Below are positions 26,634-39,600 of a DNA stretch of 64,000 nt, in pieces. The notes beneath the pieces were generated by a model. That model worked only from the letters and a program-made list of their open reading frames with translations. It was not told the origin of the DNA and did no database searches. The stretch is from Cucumis sativus. Lineage: Eukaryota; Streptophyta; Magnoliopsida; Cucurbitales; Cucurbitaceae. The position numbers were made by a program, and so were the translations under genes. The DNA is taken from the NCBI RefSeq assembly GCF_000004075.3, contig NC_026660.2, forward strand, positions 558,001 through 622,000, written 5' to 3'. Each line of letters starts with the position of its first letter. Within the stretch, counting starts at the first letter, position 1.

Positions 26634-27893
26634 ATAGTAAAAGATAAATACATTATATTTTCGGTGACACCGAACATTTATTTTATCTTTTTTCATGTCC
26701 ATAGCGTGTAAGGCCTCAAATTTTGTTGGAGTAAACAATGGACGTGTATGCATAGTTCGATAGATTCGGTACGATTTGAGAATGCGGTCAGGGATAAAGG
26801 ACGAAAAAAATGAAATGTTGTTCACACGTTATATTTTGACTCTAAATTTTGGTAAGAAAAATAGTTGTGGGCAGTAAAAGTTAGGGTTTGATGGAGTGGT
26901 TTTTGTGGGGGCTAAAAATGGCAAAAGTGTGGGACATGACTATCACAGACAAGCATTAGTGATATCAAAATAAATGCAGAAGATAAGCATGATCTTCGTT
27001 TTATTTGCTTATTAAGAAGAATGTGTGTACTGTGTGTGTGTGTGTTTGTGTGGATTCACATTATTACACATAATACTTATTTCTCTTTGTTTCTTCTTTC
27101 ATATTTAGTCTAGTTTTGAGCTACGTGTGAAACACTTCCCCTCTTCCTTTTAAACTTTCCTTAGTCAAACTTAATATATTTTATTTCTATTTTACTGCTC
27201 CTCCTAAATATTCAAAATATTAATATATGTAACACGACACAAAGGTACTTATAAATATAGTAAAATTTAAGTCAAAATTAATATCATGCTTCTCTTACTC
27301 TTAAAAAAATAAATAACACGGACGGACTAATTTAAAATTGAACAAATTTTAAAGTATAAAAACCAAAATGGTTAATGTCACATTTAACATTTTTACTATG
27401 TTTGGTTCATCTTTTAAATATAAATATAGTTAAGTAATCCACCTAACAAACAATAAATAAAATATATTTAATTATTAATTATATAATAGATTTGTCTCTC
27501 TTACTTGTAAATGTGAAATCATTTAAAGTATTATTACCTTTTTCTCTCTCACTAATTTCAATCAAATCAAGCCGCTAATTTTAACTCCACAGCCTAGTAG
27601 TATACATTACACACACCCACTCTCACAAATTAATTAAATCTCTTCATAAACATTAATAAACAAAGTTGACTTTTAACACATACATATAAAACAATAGAAT
27701 TTAATATAGAAAATGACCATGCTAATTAAATAATTAAGGTAGAATGAAATTTAAATTCACGTTTAGTTACTAAAGACATGTCTGGATACTAAAATTCTTT
27801 AATTAATTAAAGTAAATCTAGCTAGTTTGAATCATATAGAAAAAGGGGAAGAGGGGGGGTGGTGAGATGAAGTATTCAAATTTGCAGTTTACA

Positions 27894-27916
27894 AAATAAT
27901 AATAATAATAATAATA
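27894..27916. repeat. (AAT)n microsatellite
   Basis: About seven AAT units in intergenic DNA, ending in AATATTAT. Confidence 0.85.
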
Positions 27917-29029
27917 TTATGGATTTGGTGAAAAGTAAAGTTGGAAAAAGGTGTCATAAAGATATAATTAAGTTTCCTAATATGCATGCTTGAATAAGAA
28001 GTTTGGATTAAGTAGATGGTAATGTTGTATATCCAATTAAATCAAAGTTTAATTACAACCACAAAAATGTTAATGAAGTTTGAGTTATAAATTTAGGTAA
28101 AAAAAAAAAGAAAAAAGACTAGTAGGAATTATGGGGAATTAAAGGCTAACATCTCTTAGTTAATGTGTAGGAAGTCCAAAAACGAAAGTGAAATGAAAAT
28201 GGTGTGTGTTGGTGTATATTGCGTGAAGAGATTGTAAAGGTTTTTGGACTTCTTTTTCAAATGCATAAAAGAGACAGGTGGAGAGAGAACCAGTTTTTGA
28301 GGCAGATAGTTGGGTTACCATGAAATATTTTTCGAATCTATCCACCTAATTAAATATATGACGCGTAACACCATTTTACTACTTAAGGTATATGTATGCA
28401 TTTTTGTTTCATCAACACATTCAAATTCTAATATGTTTTTAAATTCCAACTTTCATTTTAGTATAATCGTTCATGTTACAGTTCCATTATGTTACAATTC
28501 ATCTGTATTCATACACTTTTGTCTTCAATTTTATAGGGGTTTTTGTATGGCCACATTTCCTTGCTACCCTAAATGAGGACAATCAAATTGGAGAATATAT
28601 ACATATTCTTTCACTCTCTTTTTGTCATTCATTTATATATTTAAATATTTCTGTTATATATATATATTATTATTATAAATAGTAAAATCCATAAAAATAT
28701 TTACAAAATATAATAAAATAAAAAATTGATAGAATTTATATCGATATGAATCAATGAATGAATCATGACGGATAGAAGTCTAATTTCATGAGTCTTTCTT
28801 TATATAATTTATTCTCCACCAACTCCTAAATTTAGTAATATTTTACGCTCTAGAAAGAAACTTTTCAGTAATATAAATAATTTTGAATCAATTGTAAATC
28901 TAAACTCAATACATAAAAATAATTAAATAATTTTTTTCCATGCCATGCTTAATTTTAGGATAAAAATTTAAACAAGTGACCTAATTTAACCCAAAACAGT
29001 CAAATTGATTAAATTTATTTTTCAATAGA

Positions 29030-29091
29030 GTCATTTAGATTGAATAAATAAATGAATAAAGTCATTTAGATCCAATAAATAAATGTACAAC
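29030..29091. repeat. 31-bp tandem duplication
   Basis: Two copies of a unit beginning GTCATTTAGAT and ending AATAAATAAATG, with a 31-bp period and a few mismatches. Confidence 0.75.
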
Positions 29092-31150
29092 TTGAATATC
29101 TAATTTTGGTGTAAAATTAAACATGAATTTTTATATAATTATAATTTCTAAAAAAATTGTTGTTATACACAAAATGAATAGTCATTTATTTCAACACATA
29201 ATACGTCCTACTCAATCGTTACACACGTTGGATCTCATACTTAATTCTCAACCTCAAATACAAAGGAAGAGTATCAAAATTAAATAATCAACCATAGCCA
29301 CAAATTTCTAGTCTTTTGTGTTAATCATAACTTGTTTCAAACTCTATTTTAACTATTCTTGTTTTTTCTTCTTAATCAGTCATTAATTTTTCTATTATCG
29401 TATCTTTATCTCAAGCCTTTAAATCCCTTAATTCTTTAACCAATATACCTAAAACATTTCACCTCCAAAAAGGAGAAATCCATACTTTATTAGGTTAAAT
29501 ATTTAAGTTTAGTAAACTCCATATCTTGGAATAAAAAAGAAGAAATAAAAAAACAAAAATGTTTAAATATAATCGATGGGCTTGACTAAGAAAATGTTGA
29601 GAAGAAAAGGTGAAACAAAAGGGTTACTATTATAAGTCGGCATCACATGGATTTTCTTATTTTAAAAAGATACAAAAGTTTCAATATTCCAAACTTTCTG
29701 TATTTGATACGTACCTTTAAAATTCTAGTGGATTTTCTTATACCTATTTATAGTATAAACGTATTTATATATGTTCTAAGATTTTGTTGGTGGGGAAAAT
29801 GAAAAGAAAACTCAATGGGGACTTCTATGAAATCAACCCCACGTTTCATTAATGGATAGGTATAAGAAAGGTCAATGGAGAGGTTGTTTGTTGTCAGTCT
29901 AAGTGTGATTGTTTTGATTTTCAGATTGGAAGAGGAAATTAATAAATAAAATGAAGATAAATTCAACATGAGTCGAATTAAAGTAAAATTTGGCTTTTGA
30001 AAATTTTAGATATGGAAGATTGTGTTTGTGATCCACAATTTTGTTTTATGTGACTTATTGTTCTTAGAATTCATGAAAAGAAAATAATGGAAGGAATCGG
30101 AGTAAATATTAAAAAATAGATGTGACCAATAAAATTGAAATATAGAAATATTTTACTTGTGTTGTTGTGTTGTGTGAGTGAATAATTGGTTTGTCATCTC
30201 TCATTTCTCTTATTCTAACTTTCTCGACTCCATATATTTTTACGGCCATATTTTTAAAACAATAATAATAATAAACTCTATAGACCTTTTATTTGAGAAA
30301 TTGAGAGGCTTGGAAAATTAATAACATTTTCTTAAACAATTTTAGGTTGCAAATTTAGGAATTGAAAGAAGGGGGTGAAAAGTAGGGTAGAAAAGAGTAG
30401 AGGTTGCATTTAATGAAAAGGATGATTAAATGTAAGCATTTGGAAAGATTTGAAAAGGAAGAAGGAAGGAAACTTACATTTATTTGTTTTTTATTTTTTA
30501 TTTTTTATTTTTTTGGTCAACTTAGGATCACATTTAGTATTATTTAGTACTATGGTCGGTGGGAAATCCTTAAAGAAAATTATGTAAATATGATGTTTGT
30601 ATTTTGTTGTTTTTCTAATTTTTAAGAAGAAAATAAATTAATTGTTTGATATATAAAATTAAGTTTTCCCCATTTTTCTTTTTTTAATGTGTTTTGTCAA
30701 TTCCTATTTATGTGTTTCAAACAAAATTTATTTGTAATTGTTGGCCTATGCAGACTATATACCTACTTTCTTCCTCTTTTCATCTCTTATATATTCTTCT
30801 TTCTTTTCTTTTTCTTCCTTTCTAACATTTGTCAAACTTAACTAATTTTCTCTCGCCTTCCTACAAAAAAATTCAAAAAATTATGTTTACTATTAACAAC
30901 AACTTCCCTAGCTAAATGGTAGTAGTATCGTGTGGCATTAGAAACGTAGCTCAACTAGTATAAGTTTGAGATATCAATCCTTAAAGCTGAAGTTCACTTT
31001 TTCAACCAAATATATGTTCTAAAAAAATAATAGTAATATTGTCATGTACATATAAAAAGAAAAATGTTCCTATGTATAATATTAAGTTGCACTACTCATA
31101 TTTGCATGGAGTTGTACAACAACATTTTATCACATGATAATTTTTTTCGG

Positions 31151-31221
31151 AACAATTGTAAATATACTAATTAGATTTAAAGTGCAAACAACAATTGTAA
31201 ATATACTAATTAGATTTAAAG
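31151..31221. repeat. 39-bp period direct repeat
   Basis: A 32-base unit starting AACAATTGTAAATATACTAA and ending TTAGATTTAAAG occurs twice, starting at 31151 and 31190, with no mismatch. The 7-base spacer is TGCAAAC. The identity suggests a recent duplication. Confidence 0.9.
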
Positions 31222-33249
31222 GGCTTTGCATAGATAGCAATATTTTAAAAATTAATTACAAATATAGAAAAATCTATCAAATTAGTCTATAATAGATTAT
31301 GAAAGTCTAGATTTTGTTTTAAAGTTTCTTCCTTAAAAAATTTCCTTTTAATGTAAGATTGAAGTAAAGTGCAAATAGATTATTGGTGGGACGTTCAACC
31401 TAGGATATATTCAAATATATATGGCTTAAACAACAAAAATGGGACTGTTTTTGTTTTATTATGTCAGCCTAAAAATGAGAGGAAGATAAGCATATAAGCA
31501 TATAAACATATAATTATAATAGCCCAAATAAGCAGCCACAGAAAAACATACGAGTGTGATATAAAAGGTTGATGGATGAAATGACAAGAGACAGCCTACA
31601 TACATTCATCCATCCATATTTATTCTTCAATCCAACCAAATTTGAATTATCTAGACAATGTGGAAACATACAAATGTAAAATAAAAAGTGATCAAATAAT
31701 AATGTTGGAATTAGGAAGGAAAGGAATAGAAAGGGAAAAGGAGAAAAGAGAGGGACAAGACGATGGAGGCTAGAAAAAAGGTTGGAAGGTGGGAGGAAGG
31801 TGGAGAAGGAGGAGGAGAGGATGATAAAGAAAGAGGAAAAGAATAGAAGAACAAAATATTTTTTTTATTTTAAAACAATCAAACTTTCGGAGTTAAAATG
31901 TGGAGTTTGAAAATTAAATTATCAAAATAATGCTACTATTATACATTGTTTTGTTGTTATTTTATCTTTTTGGTCTAGTGGCCACTCTATTAAAAAAAAA
32001 TTAATATGTGTATTGAAAGGTATTTAAAACTTACATAGAACTCTGAAACAATATTTAAAAGAAAAGAAAAGAAATGTTGTGGCTAAATAGATAGGTCATG
32101 AAACATTATGATTGTTGACATCATGTATGACAAAGTTGCTTATGAGAAAGTTGGTTAAGTAAAGTGTTAAATGTTGGTTGTTGTTATTTATATTATTATT
32201 TTTTTTCAATTACCTTTCGACCAAATATGTAAAGGGTTTCTTAAACATATTTTTCTAATGAAAAATGGGTTTAATTAAAATTAATGAGATTTGTGTCCGT
32301 CACATTTTCGTAACAATGACTTCAATTAATATAGGATTAATTAAAAATTAAATCTGATTTTTTTGGTTCTTTTATTTATTTTAATTTTACTCACATTTTG
32401 TGTATGAATTATGTATGTTCACATATACTTTGTTTTAGATAATATCAATTAACCAATCTAACTTATATGACATATATCATCACTGTTTTCAAAACACAAC
32501 AAAAATAAAAGTAAATATTTATAATTATAACAAATAATTTTGCTATATTTATAAATATTTTTAGCATTTTCATCGTTGTAATAATTTTTCATATACCATT
32601 TATGAATTGATGATATAATGTGATTTTGATAATTATACAAGAATGAAATTTGTTTTTACCTTTTGTTTCATCTGGATACTCTATTTGTTTTTTCATATTT
32701 GATTAGTTTGATCTAGGTTTTTGGCTTTACTTTTATTAGGTTTTTAAATTTGTCATCTAACTTTGATGGTATTATAAATTAATTCTAATTGTGTCTAACT
32801 ACGTTATAACTATGAATTAATTTGCTATATATTTTTAAAAATTGATAAGGTGTTGATGTCATGTTAATTGGTATTGAGTTAAGGTCATTTTTGCCAACCT
32901 CATTTTCATTGTATTATGCATTTTACATAAACACAACCAATATTGGTTTGATTTCTGATTTTTTTTGGAATAGATATATATAATATCCTTGTAAGAAAAT
33001 TAAAAGAATAAGTTGAGAAGGAAACTAAAAAGTTTACATGAAGGTATAGATGATTTGAAAAGATGAAAGTTAAAAGAAAACGTTTTTGTGTTTATTCATT
33101 CATGATTTTTGCTCTTATCCTTTTAAGAAATATAGATATAGATTTGATAGGAGACATGATGTGTTGTGGATTTAGTTGAAGTGATGTTGGAAAGTTTATG
33201 GTCAAAGGGAACAAACTTCAACATTTTGTTATATATATCTTTTTTAGTA

Positions 33250-33276
33250 AATAATAATAATAATAATAATAATAAT
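33250..33276. repeat. (AAT)9 microsatellite
   Basis: Nine uninterrupted AAT units, next to a promoter-like island with G-boxes. Confidence 0.95.
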
Positions 33277-33309
33277 GGTGTAGTGAGTAAAATATTTTGT
33301 ATGAGCTGC

Positions 33310-33401
33310 CCACGTGGATGGGCTGTTTGGTCCATTTTTCCATTATTTCGCCTAAATATTATGTCCACCTCATCCCTACGTTGAACTTCCACAGACACGT
33401 G
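33310..33401. promoter_or_regulatory. Two G-boxes in an orphan promoter-like island
   Basis: CCACGTGG lies at 33310-33317 and CACGTG at 33396-33401. The segment is richer in GC than its flanks and is followed on the plus strand by a pyrimidine-rich stretch (33,400-33,480) that resembles a 5' leader. No open frame of note follows, so no target gene can be named. Confidence 0.35.
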
Positions 33402-36400
33402 CACACTCCTCCTTCTACTACAATTTTCTTCATTCTCATACCTACCTTTTCTTCAAACCCTACCTCAACACAAATTGTAACGCACAATACATCATATTCA
33501 AAATACCTTTTTGGTTATTGAGTTTTTGCTTTTATTTTATTTGAAATTCATTCATACAAAAAAAAAACACTAAATTATAGAATGAAAGATGGAATCTATC
33601 ATTTATGTTGATGAAAAGTATATAAAGGTTATAGGATGTTACGTACAACTCAATAACTCACTTAAACTTGAACGTACTATCAACTTGGAAGTTTTGTTAC
33701 GTACTGTTAAAATAAAAGTTATATTGAAGGTCAAAAGGTGGAGAAGAAGAAGTTGATTTGGAGGCATGTGTGGTAATGTAATTGGTTAAGCAAGGGAAAT
33801 TGTATAGGTGAGAAAGGGGCAGGTGTATGATAATAAAAGGAGATAGTAGAGGATCACGTTGAAGTTTAAATGCGGTCAGCTTCATCATCGGCGGGCAGCA
33901 GACAGAAGAGAAAAAGAGAGAGAAAGAGAGAAAGAGAGAGAGGGAGGGTAGAGAGATGTCACTTTCGGGCAATGCAGGAAATAGAAAATGAGGGCAGCAA
34001 ACTTAAAAAGTCAAAAGCGTGTATATATATGCCTATACAATTTCATGGCAACTCATGATCATAACACAAACACCCGTTTTTTGTTTCGTATTAAATGAGA
34101 CAGTAAAAATTTGTTAGATAACAAGTTAGTACAAGACAAGAGATGAGATTCAAACTCATGATGTGAAAGATATAAAAGAGGACAGACATTGCACTAAAAA
34201 TCAATTTTATAATTAAATAACCATTATTTAATATATTTTGTATTTTTAAACTTCAAAATTAATATTAAAATAAAAAGATCAAGAATATGAGGGGCACGTA
34301 CTCCCGACCTATTCTTAAATCCGTCCTCGATGCTTAGTATTGTAACCTCAAAGTTAAATGTTGAATTTACTCCCTCTATGAACTTGAAAACTAAAAGTAA
34401 AATTATTATGAACTTATTCATTGACTTACTCGAAATCTCACTTGATTCCATTGCGGAAGACACAAATTTTTCCAAAGAATTCGCTATGACATAATATCAT
34501 AAAAAATGAATACAAATTTTTTTGGCTGTAATTAATCCCTTGTAATTGTATAATTAAATTTTAAAATAAAGTAAATTTTTATTTGATACTTCATATTTAT
34601 ATATATATATTTTTTTTTGTCATCAACACATGCTTGTTTACCTATATTATTAGAAAATGTTGATTGATGTGAAGTTGATCATAATTTAAACAATATTATT
34701 GAAACTTCAAAATTTTATTTGATTATGTAAACTTTTTTTTTTGTATATTTAGTTGGTTTCCTAATATTGTTGACTCAAGTTCTATGAATTAACATTTTAA
34801 ATAAATTAACATTTTCACTTCTATCATTATTAAATAAATTTAAAAACAATATAAAGCATCGGTTCAAATAAAGATTTCAAATTAATATTTTGTTTGTTGT
34901 ATTTATTTTAAAATACAATTTTATTTTTTTTTGGCATAATTACACTTCTTATTAAAATCTTAGAAGATATAATTAAAAAAGATTATTAAATATTTTAAGT
35001 TAAAAAGGTTTTTCATGTCTAAATTTTCATCCAACTATTGATTTAATCTTTTAATAAGTTAATTTCACTTTAATCTATAACAATTTTGTTAATATACTTT
35101 CAAATTTTACATTTTAGTCCATACTAATAATAAAAAAATGTTTTAAATTTTAATCAAGATTTCTTACGTATCAAATACACTGATTTCGACTAAATATATT
35201 TATAAAAAGTAAATTGACTTGATTACACATTTTACATTTTTAAATTACTAATTTAAGTTAAGAAAATATTTTAAAGAGAAATTATGAATCAAACATATTT
35301 TACGAAGTAAATTAAAATAAGCAATTTCAACGTCTTTCATATAACATAAAATTCTCCTACCCTTAATTTCTTCTTCTTATTTTTTATTTTTATTTTCAAA
35401 CTTTTTGTCAACATTTAATCATTAATTATTCTCATCGAGTTGATTAGACATGTTATATTTTTAAATTTATATTTCAAATTAAGAAAACATTTTTTAAAAA
35501 ATATTAATCAAACATAGTTTTGAAAATACTTTTTATAAAGTGAATTAAAATAAAGAATTTTATTTGAACAATCTCAACACCTTACTTATCTAGATAAATC
35601 AAAACCTTCCAAATTCTCTCTCTCTCTATATATATTATATCATAACTAGTGGATTATAATAAATGTTAAATAGAATGTCAAATGATAGGAAGAAGTTGAA
35701 ATAATAAAATAAACATAACATATAACATCTGAGAAGTAATAAATAATTTATTTTGACACATCAAAAAAATTCCCCACTGGATGAGGTTGTAATGGGAATA
35801 TGACTTCAAAGTTCAAATCTTGGACCATAAAAAGAAACAACCTTTTTAACTTGGTTAACTTTTTTTATAAAATGGATTCTTAAATTAGGTTTAATTTTTT
35901 TTAATATATAATTATTAGTCCAACAATTTGTATTCAAAATAACACTATATAAATAGTGTTAATTTTTCTTTTATTTCCATTGTTAGAGCATATAAAATAG
36001 ATGTACTATGGTCATTGACATATAATTGGAATACTTGATTATATAAATAATCATCTAATCTAATCTGTTTAGAAGTTCGAATTCCTACCTCGAAGACCAA
36101 TCTCAAAGACCAAAGACTTCTTTTTCTTAACAAAAACTAAAAATTATAAATTAGAAACCAGCAATGAAATACAATATCAAACATGGGATGAGCAATTGGC
36201 AAAGTTATATCATTAGTCATCAAAGCATAACCAGGTTGGCTTTGAGAGGTAGTACTCAAGGTCGTATTTACAGGATGAAACTAGAGAAGTTGGCACTTGT
36301 AAGCAGAGGTGAGTATAAATAAACTAAAAAACCAAGATGACCAACCAAATTAAAGGCAATTGGTTGGAGATAGCAATGGGGTTCAATCAGTGTCAGTTGA

Positions 36401-36685
36401 AGAAAAGTCCAAAACTAACATTAAATTTAAAGGCTAAACGAACTGATTGACTAACCAATGGCTGGATTGTATTCTTTTGTGGTTGGAGTTGGTTTGAACA
36501 TTTACTAAGTCGATCATAGTCGGTTGGTGACAGTTTAGTCAAAAATCGACTCCGACTTACTAATGCTCGTCCCTACTTGTAAGAACAAAAATCCTCTCTT
36601 CACCTGCCTAATTCATTTCTCTACCTTCTTCAATCTTTTATGAAAACTGACTAAATTTACACCCACAAAACAAGCTATCAAATAG

Positions 36686-39600
36686 CTAGCACTTTGAAAA
36701 GAAGTTCTCTATTCGCATATTAACATTTTTTACTCCATTCTTGAACCTCTTTGTTCCTGCTGATGTGGCGTCACTCTGCACCAATTCACAGACAACAGAT
36801 GGTCAGATATGGTTTGTTGCAAGCTGCTCATTAAATTCAAATTTTATGTTCTATTCACTTTAGTCCATCTAGAAACTCTAAAGGGATGTTGACTATCGAC
36901 TTCAACAGTTTGGCATTAGATAACTCAACTCCACCAATCTTAATAGCATTCACTATCTGTGCACCTATTGATGAACTCCATCTTCCTCACTCTCTTTTGC
37001 TCATTTTTCGAGAAACTCCAACTCTGCTCCCCAAACAAACTTCCTAACTTCAACTAAACAACTTTGCACTCAAAGTACAAATTTTCTGACTTCAACATAT
37101 TAACTCTAGACTTTAAAGCTCAACTCAACTGTCCAAACAAACACCCCTAAAAGTGAAATAATCCATTATCCAAGAAAAATAACATGAAAACTAGATATAT
37201 TCCAGAGAATGACAGAAAAGAAGAAACAATTTCATAAAATTACCAGTGAGGATTCATTTTGAGATCTCAGGACTTTTATTTGTCCACCTCTCCCGTCAGC
37301 ACCAACGGCAATCAGTTCACCTGAACGTGAACCTTGCATTGCACTTGAGTCATTGGTTTGTCCACGTTTGCACCATTTACCCAAATACATATTTGATCCA
37401 CTAGGGCCAAGTAGTCCACCAGAAAAAGACATACCTCCTGGATATGGTAATGTCACCACCTCAAATATGTCAGTATTTATCAGTTGCTTTTTTTAGGAAA
37501 AAGAAGAAACCAAGTATGTGTTACCAAACTCTACGCTTAATAATGTACCATTACCTAGCTTATTGAGTGATATGTGGCTAGAGGATTCTCGCCTAATGTT
37601 AATAAGGACAGCTTCAGGTTCTGCAGAGTCTTCAACCAACAAGGGCATGCATGCATCCCCCGGGACAGCAGTTCTGACTATATTACTGACTGTAGTTGAA
37701 GGCATAGGATTTACTGAATTGGTTGTTCTTTCTGATGCCTTTTTCCGGACCAAATTGCAGCTGGTCAACTGCGGATGGTAAGACACTCGGTTTCCTTCCT
37801 CACTTATTTGGCTTTCCATGGTAGAATCTTTGGCATTCTCAACTTGAGAACATTCTGAAGTTTTCTTATTCATTGAGGAGCATGTGTTCTCAGCTATATC
37901 TACCGTGGTCAAATGGCTTGTACGAGTATCGCTTGGAAAGTCATAAATTTTCTTTTTTCTAGAAGATAACGGTTCGTTGATCTGGCTTGCAGTTGAATCT
38001 AAAGTATCTGTTGCAGCAGCGGACTTATTTTTTGCTGATACCATGTTACATTTACAACAAACACTACCCTGAACTCCTAGTTTTTTTGCGTCTTTCAAGC
38101 CTCTTAGAACTTCATTATCTTTTTCTTCAATGGCTTTCTCTAGTTCTTGGACCCTTACCTGATAATAATCATACAACATTAAATCGGAGCCAAAGAATAA
38201 GAGGAAATTTTTGTTATGAGCTCACCTTCAGCTTATTTATTTTCTCATTTGCCTTCTCAAGTTTCTTACAAGAGCGAGCCTCTCCCCTTCCAAGAAGATT
38301 GCACTTAGCCATCAGTTCTTTATAACTCCTGTGGAAAAATTAAGATTTTGTCAAAGAACATTGAAAACGAAGAACTAGCCAGAGAAAATACAAACATATT
38401 CCAATCATTGGTCTGATCTTCAAGAAACATTATTATATACTTGAACAACATGGCTTTTGATTCATTAAAGTTGCTCTAAGATTTGATTTAAGGCCAAATA
38501 ACACAATTGTGAAAAGTTAAATTCCATTATTTCAGATTCCTTAGGTGATGTGAGATATTGACCTATTACGCAGGACCAAGGATTTCCTTAGAATGTCAAT
38601 TGTATCTTTATTGTCTGCTCCACTACCCAATGAAGAAAGCTTTAGGACCTCCTCTTCATCAAGATCCACTTCAGATATTCTGTAATAAAAATGATAACAC
38701 TGTTGGTATGCAAAAACACAAAAGAGGAAAAAAAAACCTTTTCTTTTTATTTTCTAGCAACAAAACTCGCACTTACAACTTAAAAGCTGCAAGTTCTTTA
38801 GCTAAAGCCATACTTCTTTCGTGCAACCTTTTGCACTCAACAGTTGTGTTTTCGAGCTCCTGCCAGATCAGCAGGCAAACACCATGAATGTATAACATAA
38901 TCAGTTCGTAAAGGAAGAGATTGCAAGGGAAAAAAACATAAAATCTTAAAAGGTATTGGAAGTAGAGACGAAGAACAAACACAAGTTTTACATGAAAACC
39001 CTAGTTCAAGGAGAAAAATCAGTGCAAATCTTTCTTACTACTTTCTTATAAAACTAATGATACAAGCGAAGCGAGAATTAATTTGTAGGTAATAGAAGCC
39101 TAAGTAAAATAATGAAAGATATTAGGACAACATAAAAAGACCTTTGGACTTTCAACATACAACAAACAAGCCCACTAGTTCTAACAAAAGGGATTGTTGA
39201 CCTCAGATTTGAGATGAAGCAGTTGAGACATTGAAGTTTTTTGTTTCATGGCATCATTCCTCAATCCTACTTCTTTCTTCAGTTCATCCTGGCAAAGTTG
39301 AAGCTGAAACAAGATAATGTGATTAAGTACCACGTGTATACATGAATGATGAACCCATCAATAGTTAACATGAGCCAATAACAGCAGATAAAGCTTTCTC
39401 TAGGAGCTGAAGAATTCAAATTTTGATGTTCAGAAGAAAATCATTGCTGAATGTCTCAAGTCGAGTCGTTTAGGACACAAGTAAACAAAGAAACTATTAG
39501 TTCTGAAGTTAGATTATACTGATCCATGTAGAGAAGCCTCCTTGCTAACTACTCAAAAGAATCAAAATATGCATTATTATAATAAACCAAAATGTAGAAT

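Larger units (their letters stand above)
22744..36685. other. Gene-free spacer, 14 kb, AT-rich with small repeats
   Basis: No protein gene can be defended. The first few hundred bases are the ACC synthase leader and promoter, with a GC-richer patch at 23,170-23,260. Beyond that are (AATA)n near 23,025-23,045, diverged tandem duplications at 25582-25721, 29030-29091 and 31151-31221, AT, AAT and GT microsatellites, a purine-rich stretch at 31,690-31,850, and a promoter-like island at 33,300-34,030. Remaining open frames are short, AT-rich and unlike known proteins. Confidence 0.6.

Noticed and set aside
30913..31015. Possible tRNA-derived SINE (GTAGCTCAACTAGTATAAG with a weak B box)
   Set aside because: A-box-like wording is there but no convincing B box, tail or target duplication; too weak to annotate.
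33860..33890. Possible miR167-like start (TGAAGCTG on the minus strand)
   Set aside because: Only eight bases agree with the miR167 seed and no star strand is present.
33880..33945. Possible miR156-like sequence (GACAGAAGAGA) in a GA-rich tract
   Set aside because: The match stops after about 11 bases and runs into simple GA repeats; no complementary arm able to form a precursor was seen nearby.
36060..36095. GTTCGAATTCC resembling a tRNA T-loop
   Set aside because: No cloverleaf can be drawn around it; probably a trace of a tRNA-derived repeat.
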